This document shows positions 21,369 to 33,741 of a DNA stretch of 64,000 nucleotides, piece by piece. This DNA comes from Plectrocnemia conspersa. Its lineage: Eukaryota; Arthropoda; Insecta; Trichoptera; Polycentropodidae. The notes beneath the pieces are model-generated. The model was not told the origin of the DNA. It saw nothing but the letters and a program-made list of their open reading frames with translations, and made no database searches. The position numbers and the translations under genes were made by a program. Positions within the stretch are counted from its first letter, which is position 1. Every line of letters starts with the position of its first letter. The stretch covers positions 62,001 to 126,000 of the forward strand of contig VTFK01000027.1 in NCBI GenBank assembly GCA_009617715.1, in the 5' to 3' direction.

Positions 21369-22523
21369 TTATATTTTACGACACATTTCATGATTTGTTG
21401 GACCATGCCACCATGTATTTAGTTTGTCGTAAATATTTCTTTGAAAAGCATGGTTATTTATTATTTTACACAGGTCACAGAAAGGCCACACACCACTGTT
21501 TTCGTATGCTTGTGTCAAATAATAGTATTTCTTCCACCAAAAATATTTTATATATTCATCAGGATTTTTAATTAAAAATTTCAATTTATTAGCAAGCTGC
21601 TCTTCAGTATAGAGACTTGCGTCTATATAAGAAGCTGGAGGTAGAAATCTCGTGAGATTAGCACCTGATAACACAATCGGTAACGTGTCAAATTTCATAG
21701 GATTGTAAACCTTTTCAGTTATGTAATCGTCGCAAAGTGAATTCTCGTACGCCAGATAAAAATAGTATTGTTTGCTAAGCAAATCAAAACATTCATATTT
21801 TTTGTTTTGGGGACAAATAAAATTACCGCATTCTCCGTAAGCATCTACGCGGATGTACTTCTGCAGTTCTTTCACCCTTTCCTCTCGTTTACTTTTGCTG
21901 TAGCAGTTGCTGCTGAACCAAGCAATAGGTATACTTTTTCTTTTGTGAATATGTAAAAACTGCTCGTTGTTTCCGTCAGGTATTTTCCATCGCGGGGCGG
22001 TGGAAGGCGATATAAAATTTCCAGCAAAGTCTTTAAAATTTAAATAAGGTATTGGGATATCTGAATCTAATCTGTAAGTTACTGTCATATTGAAAAGTCC
22101 GTTCAAGGACGGATCTAAAGGTCTATTAATGGGTGATTCCATGGAATAAAAAATGTATATCTGGTGAGGCGACCTTGTTATTGGAAAGTTTGCATCTTTC
22201 TTTAAATACTCAGCTCCGTGAATAACTATCGCGTCGTAAAGATGCATCGGTAATAGTCCTTTGTCTTTGGTGATGAAGCAGTTTTTAACTTCACAGTCGC
22301 GTTTGACAAACGGATCTCTGCCAAAACCACCGAAGTAGTAGTCTTCGCTGCTAAAGAACGTGTTCCACAGAAGAATGTATTTGGGTTCTTGTTGTTGAAT
22401 AGTATTTTCTTTAGTTTCAAAAAATAGTGATCTTTCCCACGTGGATATTATGTACAAGATTGTATATAAGGCGAAAAACAACAGAATGAGATTTCCGGTA
22501 GTCCATTGAATATTTTTAGTCAT
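21369..22523 (-). CDS. Alpha-1,3-fucosyltransferase (GT10), C-like
   Basis: This intact 384-residue intronless gene encodes a type II Golgi glycosyltransferase, predicted to use GDP-fucose. The signal anchor is about residues 11-28 (LILLFFALYTILYII). Conserved GT10 blocks are FNMTVTYRLDSD (144-155), AWFSSNC (201-207), the donor-site block FYLAYENSLCDDYITEK (255-271) and SGANLTRFLPPASYIDA (286-302). A cysteine-containing tail (WPFCDLCK, about 346-353) and the final WWHG...C motif resemble the other members. Possible N-glycosylation sites are NMT 145 and NLT 289. It is the best preserved of the three closely related copies. Its 5' leader matches that of the 12 kb copy. The substrate (N-glycan core or other glycan) is not decidable. 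Confidence 0.92.
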   Translation of the reverse strand: MTKNIQWTTGNLILLFFALYTILYIISTWERSLFFETKENTIQQQEPKYILLWNTFFSSEDYYFGGFGRDPFVKRDCEVKNCFITKDKGLLPMHLYDAIVIHGAEYLKKDANFPITRSPHQIYIFYSMESPINRPLDPSLNGLFNMTVTYRLDSDIPIPYLNFKDFAGNFISPSTAPRWKIPDGNNEQFLHIHKRKSIPIAWFSSNCYSKSKREERVKELQKYIRVDAYGECGNFICPQNKKYECFDLLSKQYYFYLAYENSLCDDYITEKVYNPMKFDTLPIVLSGANLTRFLPPASYIDASLYTEEQLANKLKFLIKNPDEYIKYFWWKKYYYLTQAYENSGVWPFCDLCKIINNHAFQRNIYDKLNTWWHGPTNHEMCRKI

Positions 22524-22600
22524 TGTTACAACTATGTTATCGATAAACTCGGTGGGACTTGATGCAATAAACTATCGTATCGTTTGATATATTTTTCCAT
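22524..22600 (-). promoter_or_regulatory. Promoter-proximal region shared with the 12 kb paralogue
   Basis: It contains gttgtaacaATGA at the start codon and an upstream acgatagtttattgcatc block, paralleling 12959-13040. It also carries two GATA-type cores (ttatcgataaac). The shared part is about 70 bp; beyond it the two upstream regions diverge. Confidence 0.45.
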
Positions 22601-24655
22601 TAGTTTTTCAGATAAAATAAATATAAAATAGTATGTTTTCAAATTGAATTCAATAATAATAAATTAAAAAGCAATATAATATAATAGAATTATACATTAT
22701 ATTATTCACGGATCATAGTATAACATTCTAAAGCGTGTACGAAATTTTAAATGGTTTATTTAAAATTTTCATTTGAAACATCTACAATTTGATAAATGCG
22801 TATAAAAACTAGTTAAAAAATAGGAAAATTTGATATAAGATTATTTGCCTTTTAATTGTTTTAGGAGGAAGCATTATTTCAAATTAATTATTTTTGCGAT
22901 ATATAATAACAAATTTTATTTATTAGAATTTTCTTAAATAAAAATCTGATAAATAAGAAAATGTGCTTAATTTGTTAAATCTATTTTGGGATAATGCTAC
23001 ATTACTTTCAGCACTCTGATACATATTCTAAGAGTCTCATTTCAACAGAAAATGTTAGAATATCTACTGTCAACAAAAAAAATACTGAACGTTTTGTTAC
23101 CCTCATATCTCTTCCCCTTTCGCAGTCTCAAGTGCATAGGCGGAATGTGTTTCATTTATTACAGAATATGTCTTGAATACTCCCTCTTGTCAATATTTTT
23201 TGGACTTTACTCTGAACTCTTTTTAGCAATGAGAAGTACTTCGTTCCACTGGGATTTCATATTCTGGATTCGTATTACGATATTATACAGAACGTGAATT
23301 GTAGATGATAAATTTGAAGTGACAACGACCCTATCAAAACTCCATCCATATTTTATCATTTTGAATAAAAATGCTTCCAAATAAACGTTAAAGAAAATTC
23401 CTTTGAAACGAGAACAGAAAAAATTATTTTATATAACCAGGGCAGGTCCCGTGTGCAAGTTAATTTTTTACCGCCCTCTTGTTTAGTTAAAATAAATTTT
23501 GGTAAAATACAAAAATACTCATATTTTATGTAAGATAGTACAAACAAATATAATAATTTTAAAACCAATTGTTTATACAAAATTTAGTTTATTTATTAAA
23601 TATTTACATCTTTTATAAATACTATACAATTAAATAAAAAAATAATAATATACAAAACTATGTTTTTAAAAAAATTCTTCTTGCTTTTAGAGACGCAAAC
23701 TCGTCAATTTGTTTTGATAAGTTCATTTTTTTGATAAATTAAACTTAATGGATATTTAAGATTTTATGAGACATCGTAGATAATTCTTAATTAATTTGAG
23801 TTTTGAAAAACTTTTATTGCCAGTGGAAACATTTTAAGGGTATTCATACATTCGCGCGTGCTAGAGTCAAGGTCATAAGAAGAAAGTCGTATACGCCGCA
23901 CGAAATACGATTGTGTGTTGTTTTTGTTTATAACTGCGCTGCAATAATGGTTATTATCGGAAAACTGCAGCGTATCGGTATACTTTGGCGAGCTTAACAA
24001 AGGTCGATACCAACGTTGCATGTATGATATATTAGCAAATAAAAACATTTAATAATAATAGATATATATTTACATACGTACATAGAATTTATTTACAGAA
24101 AGTTTACATAGAAAATATACATTTAAAAAAATAAAATTAATTACATTTAAAAACTAAAATCACGGTTAAGTTGAAAGCAAAAATACTCTTTTTTTAAGTC
24201 ATATATTAATGAAATTCCAAAAAAAATTTGTAACAAACGTTTAAATTATTTTTTACTAAGAGAACGTTTGTACAGCAAACTGTACAAAGTGACTATTATG
24301 AATATTTCCTTCTGGAAGGCGTCAGTGCTTGGGTGCGTGTCCTTGAGGTGCTCGCTCGTACAGTTTGACTGTTCGAAATGATATATGACTAAATTATTTA
24401 TAATTGAAATAGATTCCTGTTGCTTAAAAAATCGATGTCTTCGTTTGGATAAAATGCTAACAGGTGTTTTTTTTTAAATATTGAAAGTTTCATTGAATTA
24501 TTTCAGAGCATTCGATGACAATAGACGCATTTTGGTAAAAAAATACTTTATCACGTATAATATTGGTAAATCCATATTTTATTGAAGAATTATATCTTAA
24601 AAAAAAATTTTTAGATAATAAGAAGAAAATAATTCAAACAAATTATTATTACATA
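22601..24655. other. Intergenic stretch, no supported gene
   Basis: Several short frames occur (22994-23297 plus, 23356-23580 minus, 23803-24048 on both strands). None has recognisable domains and they overlap one another. No TM1-TM2 exon for the receptor gene to the right was recognised here. Confidence 0.35.
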
Positions 24656-24745
24656 ATGTTATACAAACCACTTTTAGCAGTTTTATTTGGTTTCGTTCTT
24701 ACAAGACTATCACTTTCTAATGATGTAGAAGAAGAAGATTTCTAA
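24656..24745 (+). CDS. Possible 29-residue secreted micropeptide frame
   Basis: An ATG at 24656 opens a 29-codon frame that begins LYKPLLAVLFGFVL, like a signal peptide, and ends SNDVEEEDF, an acidic tail. A longer in-frame start exists at 24563. Short hydrophobic frames are common by chance in AT-rich DNA and nothing else supports expression. Treat it as a weak hypothesis. Confidence 0.12.
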   Translation: MLYKPLLAVLFGFVLTRLSLSNDVEEEDF

Positions 24746-26216
24746 ATCATTTTTAATTTTTAAAAAGTCACTATAAAAAATTGTGAGTGTATCGAATTCA
24801 AAGACAGTTTTATGTTAACTAATACATTAAAAATTCGTACTGTAATAGTGCATCGGCATTCTTTTTGTGAATGAATTGTTTATGTATACAGATGTATGAG
24901 AGTGAAAAGCGTTATATGTGCTTAAGAATATTCGTTGTCTTATTAAAGCGATAATGCTTGGATCAAGGTTTTTAGCCTGTGTCTCATCCGGCTATAAAAA
25001 TAAATATTTTGGCCTATTTTGCACAAAATAAATAAATAAATAATATATATGTAATATTATATAACTGTTTGGCAACTGATATAGTATGATTGTTTTAGTT
25101 CAACGTGCGTATGTTTTTGATAAAAAGTGGAAGTTGTGACGTTCACTGATCTAGATCTATTTTTGACATGTTTGTTTTGTCTGACTGTAATTTTACATCT
25201 AGCTCCATATTATATTTATTTAATGTAACATTATCCATTTCTTTAAAATTATACAAAAAACTAAATAAAGATTTACTTTTATTTGCTAATTCAAACCTTT
25301 GATTGAAGGAATTACTCATGTGATCTAAGAACGTAAAGTAAAAATTTATCTTAAATTGCTGCTTGGAATCTGCAATCGGTTTTGATTTAGTTTGGTGTGT
25401 TCATTTTTATTTATTTTTTGCATTAAATAAATTTGGAGATTTTTAAGGTATTGACACATTCGGCTAAACTTATATTTGGGTTTTGAAGCATTAAGAAAAG
25501 TCAAGATAGGGTACTAACTTTTGGAAGGCGTCAATTTTACGGCTTTAAATATTGCATAAAAAAGGCAAATATAAATTTTGAAGAACTCATATACGAAACC
25601 ATACAATAATTTGTGTGGCGGATATTGAGTCAATTTCTAAGAAACGAAAATATGACGATTTAGATATCTTCTAAAGCATATGGTTTTAGTACTAATGTAT
25701 CCAAGAAAATATAAATTTAGTTAAAAAATACTCGAGGGTAACATTCAATTGTATTTTTGTTTCAAATTAAAATTAATCACTGAATAAAATTCAATTGTTT
25801 ATATCATAATTATTATTTTATTATTTTCGTTACCTTGGTGTTATATATTAAAAATTGAGTTTTCGTAATTAATTAAAGAACGAGAGGAACAGTAGCGGAC
25901 ACGCGTTGGACCTCTGCGCCATTTAGTAACTCGAGGAAAAGCCACAAGTCTATTCGATAAACCGAAGTTACTCATTTTCAATATAAGAAACTCGTGCTAA
26001 ACTTTAGTAAAGTCGTCGTGGACAACGTCGACCTGGATTTTGGTATCATGGGACTTTCTCATCATTTTCTGATATGTACATGTATATATATATATATATG
26101 TATACATAATTTAATTTGTTTTTAGACTAATTACATAATTAATCATTACCGGTGTAGTAAAATATAATTAGGCATCTTGAAATTTTATTTAAAATAATAA
26201 ATATTTTTTTTTCTAG
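24746..26216. other. Non-coding stretch upstream of the first visible receptor exon
   Basis: No exon encoding TM1 or TM2 is recognised. The stretch ends in a polypyrimidine tract and the acceptor tttttctag just before 26217. A (ta)n run lies at about 26083-26100. Confidence 0.45.
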
Positions 26217-26444
26217 GTTGGCTGGCGCATCACGGTCAAGTGGATGGCTGGGAATTTTGCTTGTAAGGCATTTCTATTTCTGAGAGCGTTTGGCCTATAT
26301 CTCTCATCGAACGTCCTAGTGTGCGTTTCCTTGGATCGTTACTTTGCTGTTTTGCATCCCTTGAGGGTGACTGATGCCAGAAGACGTGGCAGAATGATGC
26401 TCGCGTGTGCTTGGGGTGTTTCGTTTGTTTGCAGTTTTCCTCAG
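26217..26444 (+). CDS. AKH/GnRH-type neuropeptide receptor, exon with TM3 to TM4
   Basis: A 228-bp exon between acceptor ctag and donor gtgagt, phase 0 at both ends, encodes 76 residues of a class A GPCR. It holds the TM2-TM3 loop, the conserved TM3 disulfide cysteine (residue 16 of the exon), TM3 with [16 protein letters not shown], the DRY motif (40-42), the second intracellular loop and TM4 with its conserved Trp (66). The [11 protein letters not shown] signature is characteristic of insect adipokinetic hormone receptors and their ACP/GnRH-like relatives. Corazonin receptors differ at these positions. Such receptors sit at the plasma membrane, bind an amidated neuropeptide and signal through G proteins to mobilise energy stores. 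AKHR is my best guess over ACPR. Confidence 0.85.
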
Positions 26445-26929
26445 GTGAGTTAATGACACGTTAAATCAGCAATATGACAAGTTTTGTAGCAAATTGGCTC
26501 CAAAAGTTGTATATAAAATGACCCAGAAATGTCTCGTCAGGTTTAACCCGTGTCACATCTGATGACTGATGAGAAACTGATATATAAAAATCTCCCGGTA
26601 GAGTTAAAAAACAACACGTATTAAATTACGAATCTTACAAATTCAATAAATCATGTTAAATGACAGGCTAAGGCGAGTTAAAGTTAAAGAACAAATTTTA
26701 CTTTGAGTTAGGAAAACATATACAAATGTGATACGTATATAATATATTAAATTGTACTTTATTTTATATTTTTAGTTTTATAATGAATTTAAATATAAAT
26801 ATAGTTTAATTAAAAACATTATACAAATATCACATAAAAACATATACAACTTTGCTAGATGAGTTTAAAGTTCAAAGTAATCAACCTTTCTTAGTAACTA
26901 AGACAGTCACAAATCCACACTGAGTCAAC

Positions 26930-27115
26930 AGCCATGAAAAGGTTGGAGTTCAGACCTTTTGCCGACGAAATTCTCATAATTATCGACGCGTCAGACATCC
27001 TCATACTAGGAAATATAACAAAGCGAAACTGAGCTTTTCACATGAGAAAATACAGGCAATAACTCACAAAGGAGAGAAAATGAGCATAGTGTTCTCACAT
27101 TTAAAAATATTTATC
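26930..27115 (+). mobile_element. Possible LINE reverse-transcriptase fragment
   Basis: The plus strand reads KRLEFRPFADEILIIIDASD followed by degraded sequence. This resembles the F/YADDxLxLI catalytic block of R1/I-type LINE reverse transcriptases, with the second Asp changed to Glu. It is short and weak on its own. It gains support from the RNase H relic at 29140 on the same strand. Confidence 0.35.
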
Positions 27116-27736
27116 ATCTATATGTATCTTCTTTGGTAAGATAATTTATTATGCAAAATATATTGACTCAAATATTTTCGTCTTAATAAAAGTTCAATCT
27201 CTTACAACTTTTACAAAGAACATGGAAAAAATGACCTAAATGTAAAATTTCCATATTTTTCATTAATATTGTTATTTAGATAAATTCAGTATTGTATTTA
27301 TCATAAATGTGTATTTAGTTAGTAGCCTAATTTTATATACATATTTTAGATTTTTGGCATGAAATAAGTCATTTTGCCGTACTATTACATACTATAATAA
27401 CTATGCTTACATGCTTTGTGTTTCGATTCAGGCATTGCGCGAACTAATTCTAGGCTCGACCTCCTACCTGGGTTGTCAGTGAAAATTTCGATTTCATTGC
27501 TGATATGGTTTAACCATTGTTGTCGGGTTTTGATAATATAATCATCTAATCACACTTCCAAAAACTTAAATAGCTCATTTAAAATATCGATAATCTGAGC
27601 AAACCATAGCATGCAATTAGAGAGAACTATGATCCCAACCTGTGAACAATTAATTTTTCAAAAGTCGGGTCATGATCTATACAAATATTTCTAAACCTTT
27701 TTATTTTCAACCCAAAAAATATTAGTATAATATATA

Positions 27737-28640
27737 CAGACTGGGCCATAATTATAGGGCAACCCCAATAAATGTGTTATAGCATAAAAAATCGTGAAAA
27801 TATAAATAAAAAACCGATCGAGGTTGTTTAAAGTATTTATTTTTAGCATATTTTTAATATTTAGTAGGACCACCCGTATCTTTAATTACAGCTGGAACCT
27901 TTTTGGCATACTGTCAACAAATGAATTACAGGTGGACGAAGACAATTTTTTCTATTCCATATGCAATTTTTCATGCAGAGCAATTTTAGATTTGAAATTA
28001 AGTTGGGGCAACCTTTCCTTTTAATTTTGCCCATAAATGCTTTATATCCTCAAACCATCCATCAAACTCTTTGACGCAAACCATCCCTTGCCTTTTCGCG
28101 AAGTATGGCATGGAGTATAGCATGATCTGTGCTTGGAAATATTTCCTTGTAGGAATCCATTAAAGTGAATTCCAATATTGGAATAAAAATGTCAAAATTC
28201 ACACTACCCCCGCAAGTGTAGGTTTCTTATTCTTATTACTGCCATGAAAAAATGTTTCCGCCACCATATTTGACTTTGGGTACTAAGCAATCAGCTAGAT
28301 ATTCTTCTCCGACTCTTCGACGCACGTTTTACCTAAAAAGGTTCAAAAAAAATATTAAAAAAGTATGATTATTTTAAAAAATTTTTGAATAAAATAGGTT
28401 TTTAATTTTTTTTTATATTACCCAACATTAATTTAAAATTATTTTCAAAGTTGAATTCAATGGACCCAATGACTTTCGCTCTATCTTCAGATGTCCAATC
28501 TCGGTATTTTCGGTCCAACCTTCGAGTTTTATTTCTCAGTCTCACATCAATTGACATCATAGTCTTCTTCTCACCGTTCGTGATTAAATGTATGTTCATC
28601 TGCTTGTAGAGACTTCAGCAGCCAGCTTTGGAGACGGTTT
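27737..28640 (-). mobile_element. Decayed Tc1-family transposon
   Basis: The left end cagactgggccataattat is preceded by TA and looks like a Tc1-type terminus. Minus-strand translation, with frameshifts, gives Tc1 transposase blocks in order from right to left. They are YRDWTSEDRAKVI (about 28500), GEEYLADCLVPKVKYGGGNI (about 28310-28255), a MDSYKEIF block (about 28160) and the terminal SMPKR..VPAVIKDTGGPTKY (about 27910-27860). The right terminal repeat was not found. Stops and frame breaks make it inactive. Confidence 0.8.
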
Positions 28641-28899
28641 TCGATGATTTTCTTTGTTTATTATATTCCAAAAAAAAACCAATAAAGATGGCAATAGCTA
28701 CTACATCTTCATTCAATATATTTAAAGAACTTGCTTAGACTTTTGAATCCTTGGATTTTTTCGCAAAAATCGCAAGCATATATTAACATTCGACAATATA
28801 CATATTACAGCATAAACTTAACAATAAAACATTCACTTTGACTTTGAATTAAAATAAATAAAATAAAAATATAATTAAAATATTTATTATATCGAAATA

Positions 28900-29061
28900 A
28901 TCATTGCCGGAGAATTCAAATGCTATGGGTTTTCCAATTAATAAACATAGTGAAGCATGCGACCGGTACTTGGTTTTCTAATACCACTGTAATACCGATA
29001 TCGACTGACTTTTCTCTCGGTTATACTGGTACTGAAAATTTCGGTATTATTGCAATCCCTA
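28900..29061. mobile_element. hAT-type element end
   Basis: The terminus at 29061 reads inward tagggattgcaataatacc, with subterminal ccgaaattttcagtaccag and tatcggtatt repeats. This resembles TAGGGATTGCAATACCGG ends of insect hAT MITEs. No matching left end or 8-bp duplication was found, so it is truncated. Confidence 0.5.
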
Positions 29062-29139
29062 GTTGTGACTATGAAGATGCATAATCTTCATGTTCCCATT
29101 ATATTTGACGTATATTTGGTGACCGTTTACAGCCTACCT

Positions 29140-29460
29140 CACCCGCAACTTCATCTTAATATTGAGAGTAACTTTTCCGTAAATATATACAGTGACGGAA
29201 GTGGGGTAGGAGAATCGTAATTCGTCTTTTCCGGCAGTAAATCGGTTTTGAAATCGAGAAAACTTTGCTTCGCTGACTACTGTTCCATATGTTAAGCAGA
29301 GCTACTAGCTATCACGGATACGCTCTAATGGGCCAAATAAACAAATGTATAACCTCATATATATCAGAATCTCAAAATACCCTGCAACAAAGTTATTTGC
29401 GCAAAGATAGTCAGACCCCGACATAAGTGGCCGTAAACGAAGAGATCAATGACACGAAAA
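29140..29460 (+). mobile_element. LINE RNase H domain relic
   Basis: With stops, the plus strand reads NIYSDGSGVG (29192-29221, the catalytic YTDGS block), then DYCSIC followed by AELLAI (about 29279-29315, the second acidic residue), then SESQNTLQQ (about 29368, matching the SDSQ block). These three blocks in order define the RNase H domain of I/R1/Jockey-group non-LTR retrotransposons. Confidence 0.65.
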
Positions 29461-31500
29461 AATACATATAACTTTCGCTTTTTGCTATGTTACGCTAGAG
29501 CTCTATAATATTTTCACGTTTCACGTATTATGTACTTTTGAAAATTGTATTTGATTTGATTTTAACCAATTACACTTATTATTATTTTCAAATTCGTATA
29601 TATATAATCCTTATTTTAACAGAAACGTTTCTTTATTGATTTATTCTGTTATTATTATAGTTATACTACTGCTTTTGCGTCTTTATTCATTTTTATTCAG
29701 AACATTTTTTTTGTTGTTTTATTTTTATTTTTTATTATAACACACATTTCACGCTATCAATAAAAAAATATTGTTGATAGGTTACCGAAGCTAAATTATA
29801 TATCAGTATTCCCACGCGAAGCGGTTTTGTGCTGCTACTACCATTTAAATCGTAACACAAATATATCACCATTTAATTGTAGCACTGAAAGGTGTTAACC
29901 TGTCAAAGTATTTTATTTAGCCATTAAATAAATTATTCAGAAAAATTATATTAATAATTTATACATATTACACAAAATCAAACCTTAGTTATAAATCTGA
30001 ACTGTGTATTGTATTATATAGTAAAAATATTTTTAATCTACATATTAAGCTAAAAAAACAATTTTTTAATTACGGTGATCTCTTCAAACTCTAAATATTT
30101 TAAATTAATAATATTTCGTTGGAATTACTGTATAGTTAAAACAGGCATTAAAGGTATCGTTTTTTTAATTTTAAATGTCAAACGTTTTAAATAAAAAATT
30201 ATGACATGAATAAAATTTTTAAATTTATAGCTAAGTATACTTATTATATTTTATATACAATGCAGTAAAATAACTTTGAATGTAAATTTTGCTTAAAATT
30301 TAAGTAAAATAATACTGAAATATAGGTTACGAATTAAATGATAAAATTCAGTTTAATTTTAATTGCCATAAGGTAAATTAAAAGTTAATTCCTACATTTT
30401 ATTAAATACATATTATATGTACCTAAATATTCCCTCAGTAATCTAATGAGTTAATAGTGTATAATTATTAAAATTCTTTAAAGATATATACTTATCAGTA
30501 TTATTATATCTAAGTTACTAATGTGTACTTAATTTTCCTGTTTATTAAATTTTATAGCACAGTTATTGCATTTTACATACACGTTTTATGGATAAATTTA
30601 ATGAAAATGCTGGCTAATTTTAAGTTTATGGCTAAGGTTAAACATAAATAAATAAACGTTGTATACTGTTTTAATCGATGAAAAACTTTATGTGCGATTC
30701 AAATATGCATGTAATCGATTTTGCTTTAATTTATAATCTTGATAGTATTTAAATAACAATGTTTTATACAAAACTTGCAAGGTAAAGAAGGGATAGAGAA
30801 TAACGACCTTTATTTAAGTATGTCAGCTACATTTTATACAGCTCTTGTCAAAAATAAACATCGTATATAACCCTTTAGTTGCTAAAATATGATAAATTTA
30901 TATATTTTTTGTAACTTTGTTGAGAGTTGCTAGATACGACGATATCATTAAATAAAAAATCAATTATATTTTAATTAGAAAGCAACACTTTCTTTAACAC
31001 AGTTTTTTATTATTGTTATGTAATACATAGATATTTAGATAATAATCACAATCTGACTACAAGTTGGTAAAATATTTAATAAGCATAGCAAAGGCATTTG
31101 ATTTTTTTGTTTTAATACAGATATGTAGCAGAATTTATAACGTAATTTCTCAGGGAAGGATGAGATGGGATGGGAATGACTATATTTTTCAGGGCCAAAG
31201 TAAAATTTGATTCAGATCGGTCAAAGGGTGTATGATTGTATGGATAGGAAACAGCTTCAGACACATATATAGTTAAGATAAAAAAATATTTTTATTATTT
31301 ATTTCATATACATGTATATTTTTTTATGAATTAGAAACTTACATTTTCGACAAATTTAATTAAAATTGTTTTATAATATATATATGTATAATAATTTGGC
31401 AATGTTAATTAAATCGACGATATTGTTAAATTAAGTTAATAATTTAAAATAAATATTAGAAAATTTAAGAACCTGCGATTTCGAAGTTGGTCATATTCGT

Positions 31501-31530
31501 TGTTCCTGTCGCCATTTGCCGACAGGAACA
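31501..31530. repeat. Perfect 11-bp stem hairpin
   Basis: tgttcctgtcg and cgacaggaaca face each other across an 8-base loop in an otherwise AT-rich intron. The GC content of the stem makes it stand out. Function unknown. Confidence 0.5.
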
Positions 31531-33335
31531 CTAGCCTTAAAGCTTATTTTTTCACGTCAGATTGTATTATAATGATAACAGAAAACGTAAACATATATAC
31601 AAATGATTTTCTATTCAATAATTCCGCAAATAAAATTATTATATACACATTGACTGATTTGTTTTGTTGATAACACTGGGAAATTTGTTCGCGTTTAAAA
31701 GGAAATCTTTGAGTTTCGACTTCCCTAATTTGTGTCGCGTGATTTATGTTTTTAATTTATATAAGACAGTCACGAGAAGATAAACAAAGAAAATTTGGGT
31801 TTCTGAATTAAAAATAAACTCGAAAGCACACCTGTGAATCACTATATACATTTTTACGTTAGGTTTATATTATATTTTATACAAATTTTAATTAATTAAT
31901 TGTACAAAATCTCGTACATAAAAAAAAATATAATAGGGATTTTAAACGTTTTATGTATTTGAAAGAAAATACTATTCTAAGAATTTTAATAAAATTCTAA
32001 AACTTTAAATATAAATATATCTTTTACAAGTTGAAACAATATCGTTTGGGTAAACGTCAGACTTTTCCGTAATAATTCATAGTACAACATGAGAAACGTG
32101 ATACCTTTCGCATACAATATGACATTTAGTAGGTATATTTTTATTTATTGCACCATAAGCCGAATCGTGTAGAATCCATATAACACTTATCATCCTGACG
32201 TACGGTTGTACTAAAATAAGTGTTCAAACACGAATATTCAATTAACTCATTTATACACATATGTGCATACATATGTACGTATATATTCAATTGCTACCAA
32301 ACGATTTAGGCAATAATTGTAAAGGTGCAATTCTTGAATATTAATTAAAATTTTTTTAAACAACAATTAATATTTTTTAATACTTAATGGTTTAGAAAAT
32401 TTTTTTAAATACTGAAATAACTTACGTAATAATTTTAGCCTTTTCCATTATTTTTAAATTTTAGGTCTTGATTTTTTTTTAAATAGTATTTTTTTAAATT
32501 TTAATTTAATTTTAATTTTGTCATGTCGAAATAACAAAAATAATAATAATATTTTTATGATTGATTTAGTATAAATATATGTTATATATTAACACTCAAA
32601 TCTAGGTAAAATATTAAATTTGTTATTTTACTGAATTTTTACATAAAATTATATTAGTGAAGTAATTTATCTTTGCGGGAAAAATACATAAATACAAAAC
32701 TGTTATACACATTATTATATAGTGTACATGTTTATTATGCTACCAAAAATCAGGATGCATATATATGTTTCACCTCTGCCAGAGTTATTATGGTAAAATA
32801 AACAAATGTTGTTTTTGAAAAAAAAATAAACAAATTTTATCTCCTGTGATTAGCATTTTATAGTAATTATATCTGCGACTTATTAAAGATAGGATAAAAT
32901 TATTGTTTTAGGGGAAAAATTTAGGTTCAGGATAATTTTTGCCAATTGCATTTATTTTATTGCAAAAAACATTTATTTTTATTTCATGGAAAATCAAAAT
33001 TAATGATTATTATATGAATATAATTCCAATCACATATTAGGTTTACGTAGAATAATTTCTAATTTCACGGATGAATATTTTGGTGATTAATTAAAATGGA
33101 GTTATGTCGTACATATTAGGTATTAAAAGCTCTCAAATAATAAGCTAATTCAGCTCAGAAAATATCTTGTATGTAATAAAAATATAAATGGACGAATGTG
33201 TTAATGTGTGCCCTTGCCTTAAAATTATTTTTATATGCTATTTAAAAATAGCGGTTGTCAATGTTTGGTCCCCACGAGACTAATATATGTAAAATTATAT
33301 AACTATTTGAAGTTATAGTTGTTAAATTTAGTATA

Positions 33336-33741
33336 CAGTGAAATCTCAGTATAACGAAGCTCACGGGACTGAAGAAAAAATTTTGTTATATTAAATGTAA
33401 GGAAAATGTTATATTTTTCATTATCAAAATAACTTCATACAAGATTGACAGATCATTTTTTTCCATTTTTAAGAAAACTGTAATGAGGGTCGGCGAAACA
33501 CCTTGAATGTCGTTTGTGAACACACCCAGCTCACGCCAAGTCATGGACGAACTGAATTCGGAAAAATATTGGGTCAAATTGTAACGTCATTCTTAAATTC
33601 GGATTAAAATATTTTGTTATACTGAGATTAGTCTTCGTTACAATGAAAACATTTTCTATGAAAGTTTTTCAGGGACAAGTTGAAGATTCGTTATACTGGT
33701 TATTTCGTTATTTCGGTAGTCGTTACAAAGAGATTTCACGG
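33336..33741 (+). mobile_element. pogo/Tigger-type MITE with TA duplication
   Basis: The 406-bp element starts cagtgaaatctcagtataac and ends with the complement of ccgtgaaatctctttgtaac, flanked by TA on both sides. It shares both ends and an interior block (around 33625-33710) with the copy at 1618-1910. A 63-codon minus frame inside has no recognised domain, so I consider it non-autonomous. Confidence 0.72.

Noticed and set aside
26083..26100. (ta)n microsatellite just upstream of the receptor exon
   Set aside because: Short and ordinary; similar runs occur near 16150 and 61170.
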